64,000 bases of DNA from Metallyticus violacea (Eukaryota > Arthropoda > Insecta > Mantodea > Metallyticidae): positions 306,996,512-307,060,511 of the forward strand of contig CM060846.1 of assembly GCA_030762175.1 (NCBI GenBank), in the 5' to 3' direction. A program made the translations under genes and the position numbers. The notes below the pieces were generated by a model, which saw only the letters and a program-made list of their open reading frames with translations, was not told the origin of the DNA and made no database searches. Below, one piece after another: positions 63,049-64,000 of the stretch (position 1 is the first letter of the stretch; every line of letters begins with the position of its first letter).

Positions 63049-63504
63049 AGTCGTGAACAAGAGATACTTTTGATGCTTTATGTTCAGCAATGTGCAAGAG
63101 GAAAAGTATGGGTAACCATCACAAATAGGGCATGGCGTGTGACCCTCTTTCTTCTGTCTATAATTTCAAGCAGGTGCGCTAAAACAAAGTAACGACTGTT
63201 TATTTGTAAAACGACTACATTCCGAAGAAAGTTATGGGTGGTATGTGCAGGATGGAAACATCATTCATTGATGATGTGAAGTACTGTAAGGCAACAGGAG
63301 TAATACTGCAAACGGAAACAGCTTACAATAGAGCTCTGTCAGAGCAGCCGCGCTCGGGCTAAAAGCCTTTTGAGCTTATCGGGCACGGCTTGGTATTATT
63401 CTCTAACAAATTAATATTTTACTAATTTTATTCCTTAATTCCTATTATTGCATTTCAAAATATTAATACAGATTATTTCAATTCATTTATATTTATCGGT
63501 ACTT

Positions 63505-63562
63505 ACTACCACTACCACCACCACCACCACCACCACTACTACTACTACTAATCATCATCATG
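63505..63562. repeat. Compound (ACC)n-(ACT)n-(ATC)n repeat
   Basis: Trinucleotide units change from ACC to ACT to ATC. A 91-codon ORF across it reads as poly-Thr and is an artefact. Confidence 0.95.
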
Positions 63563-64000
63563 AGTTCAGTTCAGATCGGGTCGCTCCGGATCAAAACTTT
63601 CGGACCCGTGCAGAGCGCTTAAGTTTAAGCATTACACTTAGAACTAATGATGAAGCCACTTCAGACGTGGCATACGTGTTTTCCAATAGCGAAATGAAAA
63701 CCTATCAACATAACTGTTCATGATTATATGAAATAGCCTCTGAGAAAAGTAACTGAGCGTATAATTATTGTAATTTTCTGATGAGGTCTTTTGGTTCACA
63801 AAAGAAGTGGAAATTCACACAATGAAGAAGAAGAAGAAGAGGCGTTATCAATCTTCAATAAATGCCCCGTTATTGCTAAAAGTCCACTGTGTGATGAAAC
63901 GTATGCAATGTGTGCAGTAGAAACTGCTGCCTTATGAAAACTATTATCTTCAATTCAGTTATGTAAGCTCTCACAGCAGAATAAGGAAAAAGACATTTCA

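Larger units (their letters stand above)
62130..64000 (-). other. RNF220: Presumed RNF220 intron upstream of exon A
   Basis: Pyrimidine-rich sequence (gttttgcttttcttttgttt) precedes the exon A acceptor. The stretch contains a SINE-like repeat and the compound trinucleotide repeat. I could not recognise a further RNF220 exon here; a short or divergent one could have been missed. Confidence 0.55.

Noticed and set aside
1..64000. CRISPR arrays, rRNA, working tRNA genes, bacterial operons
   Set aside because: None seen. The regular repeats are microsatellites, and tRNA-like sequences are all SINE heads or degenerate.

Overview
This is eukaryotic nuclear DNA, AT-rich and dominated by introns and old transposons. 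Mariner-type transposons, tRNA-derived SINEs, a Penelope-like retroelement and introns up to 13.9 kb point to an arthropod, most likely an insect with a large genome, perhaps polyneopteran. That placement is inference from the repeats and from one protein; no taxonomic marker is present. There are no operons, no CRISPR array and no bacterial signals.

The one convincing protein-coding gene is the 3' part of an RNF220-type E3 ubiquitin ligase on the minus strand. Six coding exons could be placed by hand (62129-61977, 59586-59460, 59326-59137, 57983-57698, 43841-43767, 33925-33854). All have AG/GT borders and their phases match at every junction. Together they encode the last 300 residues: a basic segment and a C2HC zinc finger, two conserved blocks typical of the family, a Ser/Gln/Ala-rich linker, a short coiled coil and a C3HC4 RING finger. 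The RING is split over three exons spread across 24 kb. The first AATAAA after the stop suggests a 3' UTR of about 1.9 kb. The 5' exons are not seen and probably lie beyond position 64000.

Layout. 1-31.9 kb: no gene recognised; this is intergenic DNA or introns of something not seen. It holds at least eight decayed Tc1/mariner-superfamily copies (2.2-3.0, 3.0-3.8, 8.9-9.5, 11.4-12.7, 14.0-14.5, 17.4-18.35, 22.4-22.6 and 27.2-27.9 kb), several SINE families and a 127-bp MITE flanked by TA. 31.9-33.9 kb: RNF220 3' UTR and last exon. 33.9-43.8 kb: intron with a 22-bp tandem repeat, a 670-bp foldback element and an unexplained 131-codon ORF. 43.8-57.7 kb: the largest intron, with a mariner relic, a SINE, microsatellites and a decayed Penelope-like element with GIY-YIG remnants. 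57.7-62.1 kb: the four upstream RNF220 exons with a SINE in one intron. 62.1-64 kb: upstream intron with another SINE and trinucleotide repeats.

I found no clearly undescribed biological system. The observations most worth following are the reconstructed RNF220 locus, the mariner family with long (about 60-70 bp) inverted repeats present as two opposed copies, the foldback element and the set of tRNA-derived SINE families. All exon and repeat borders were read by eye.
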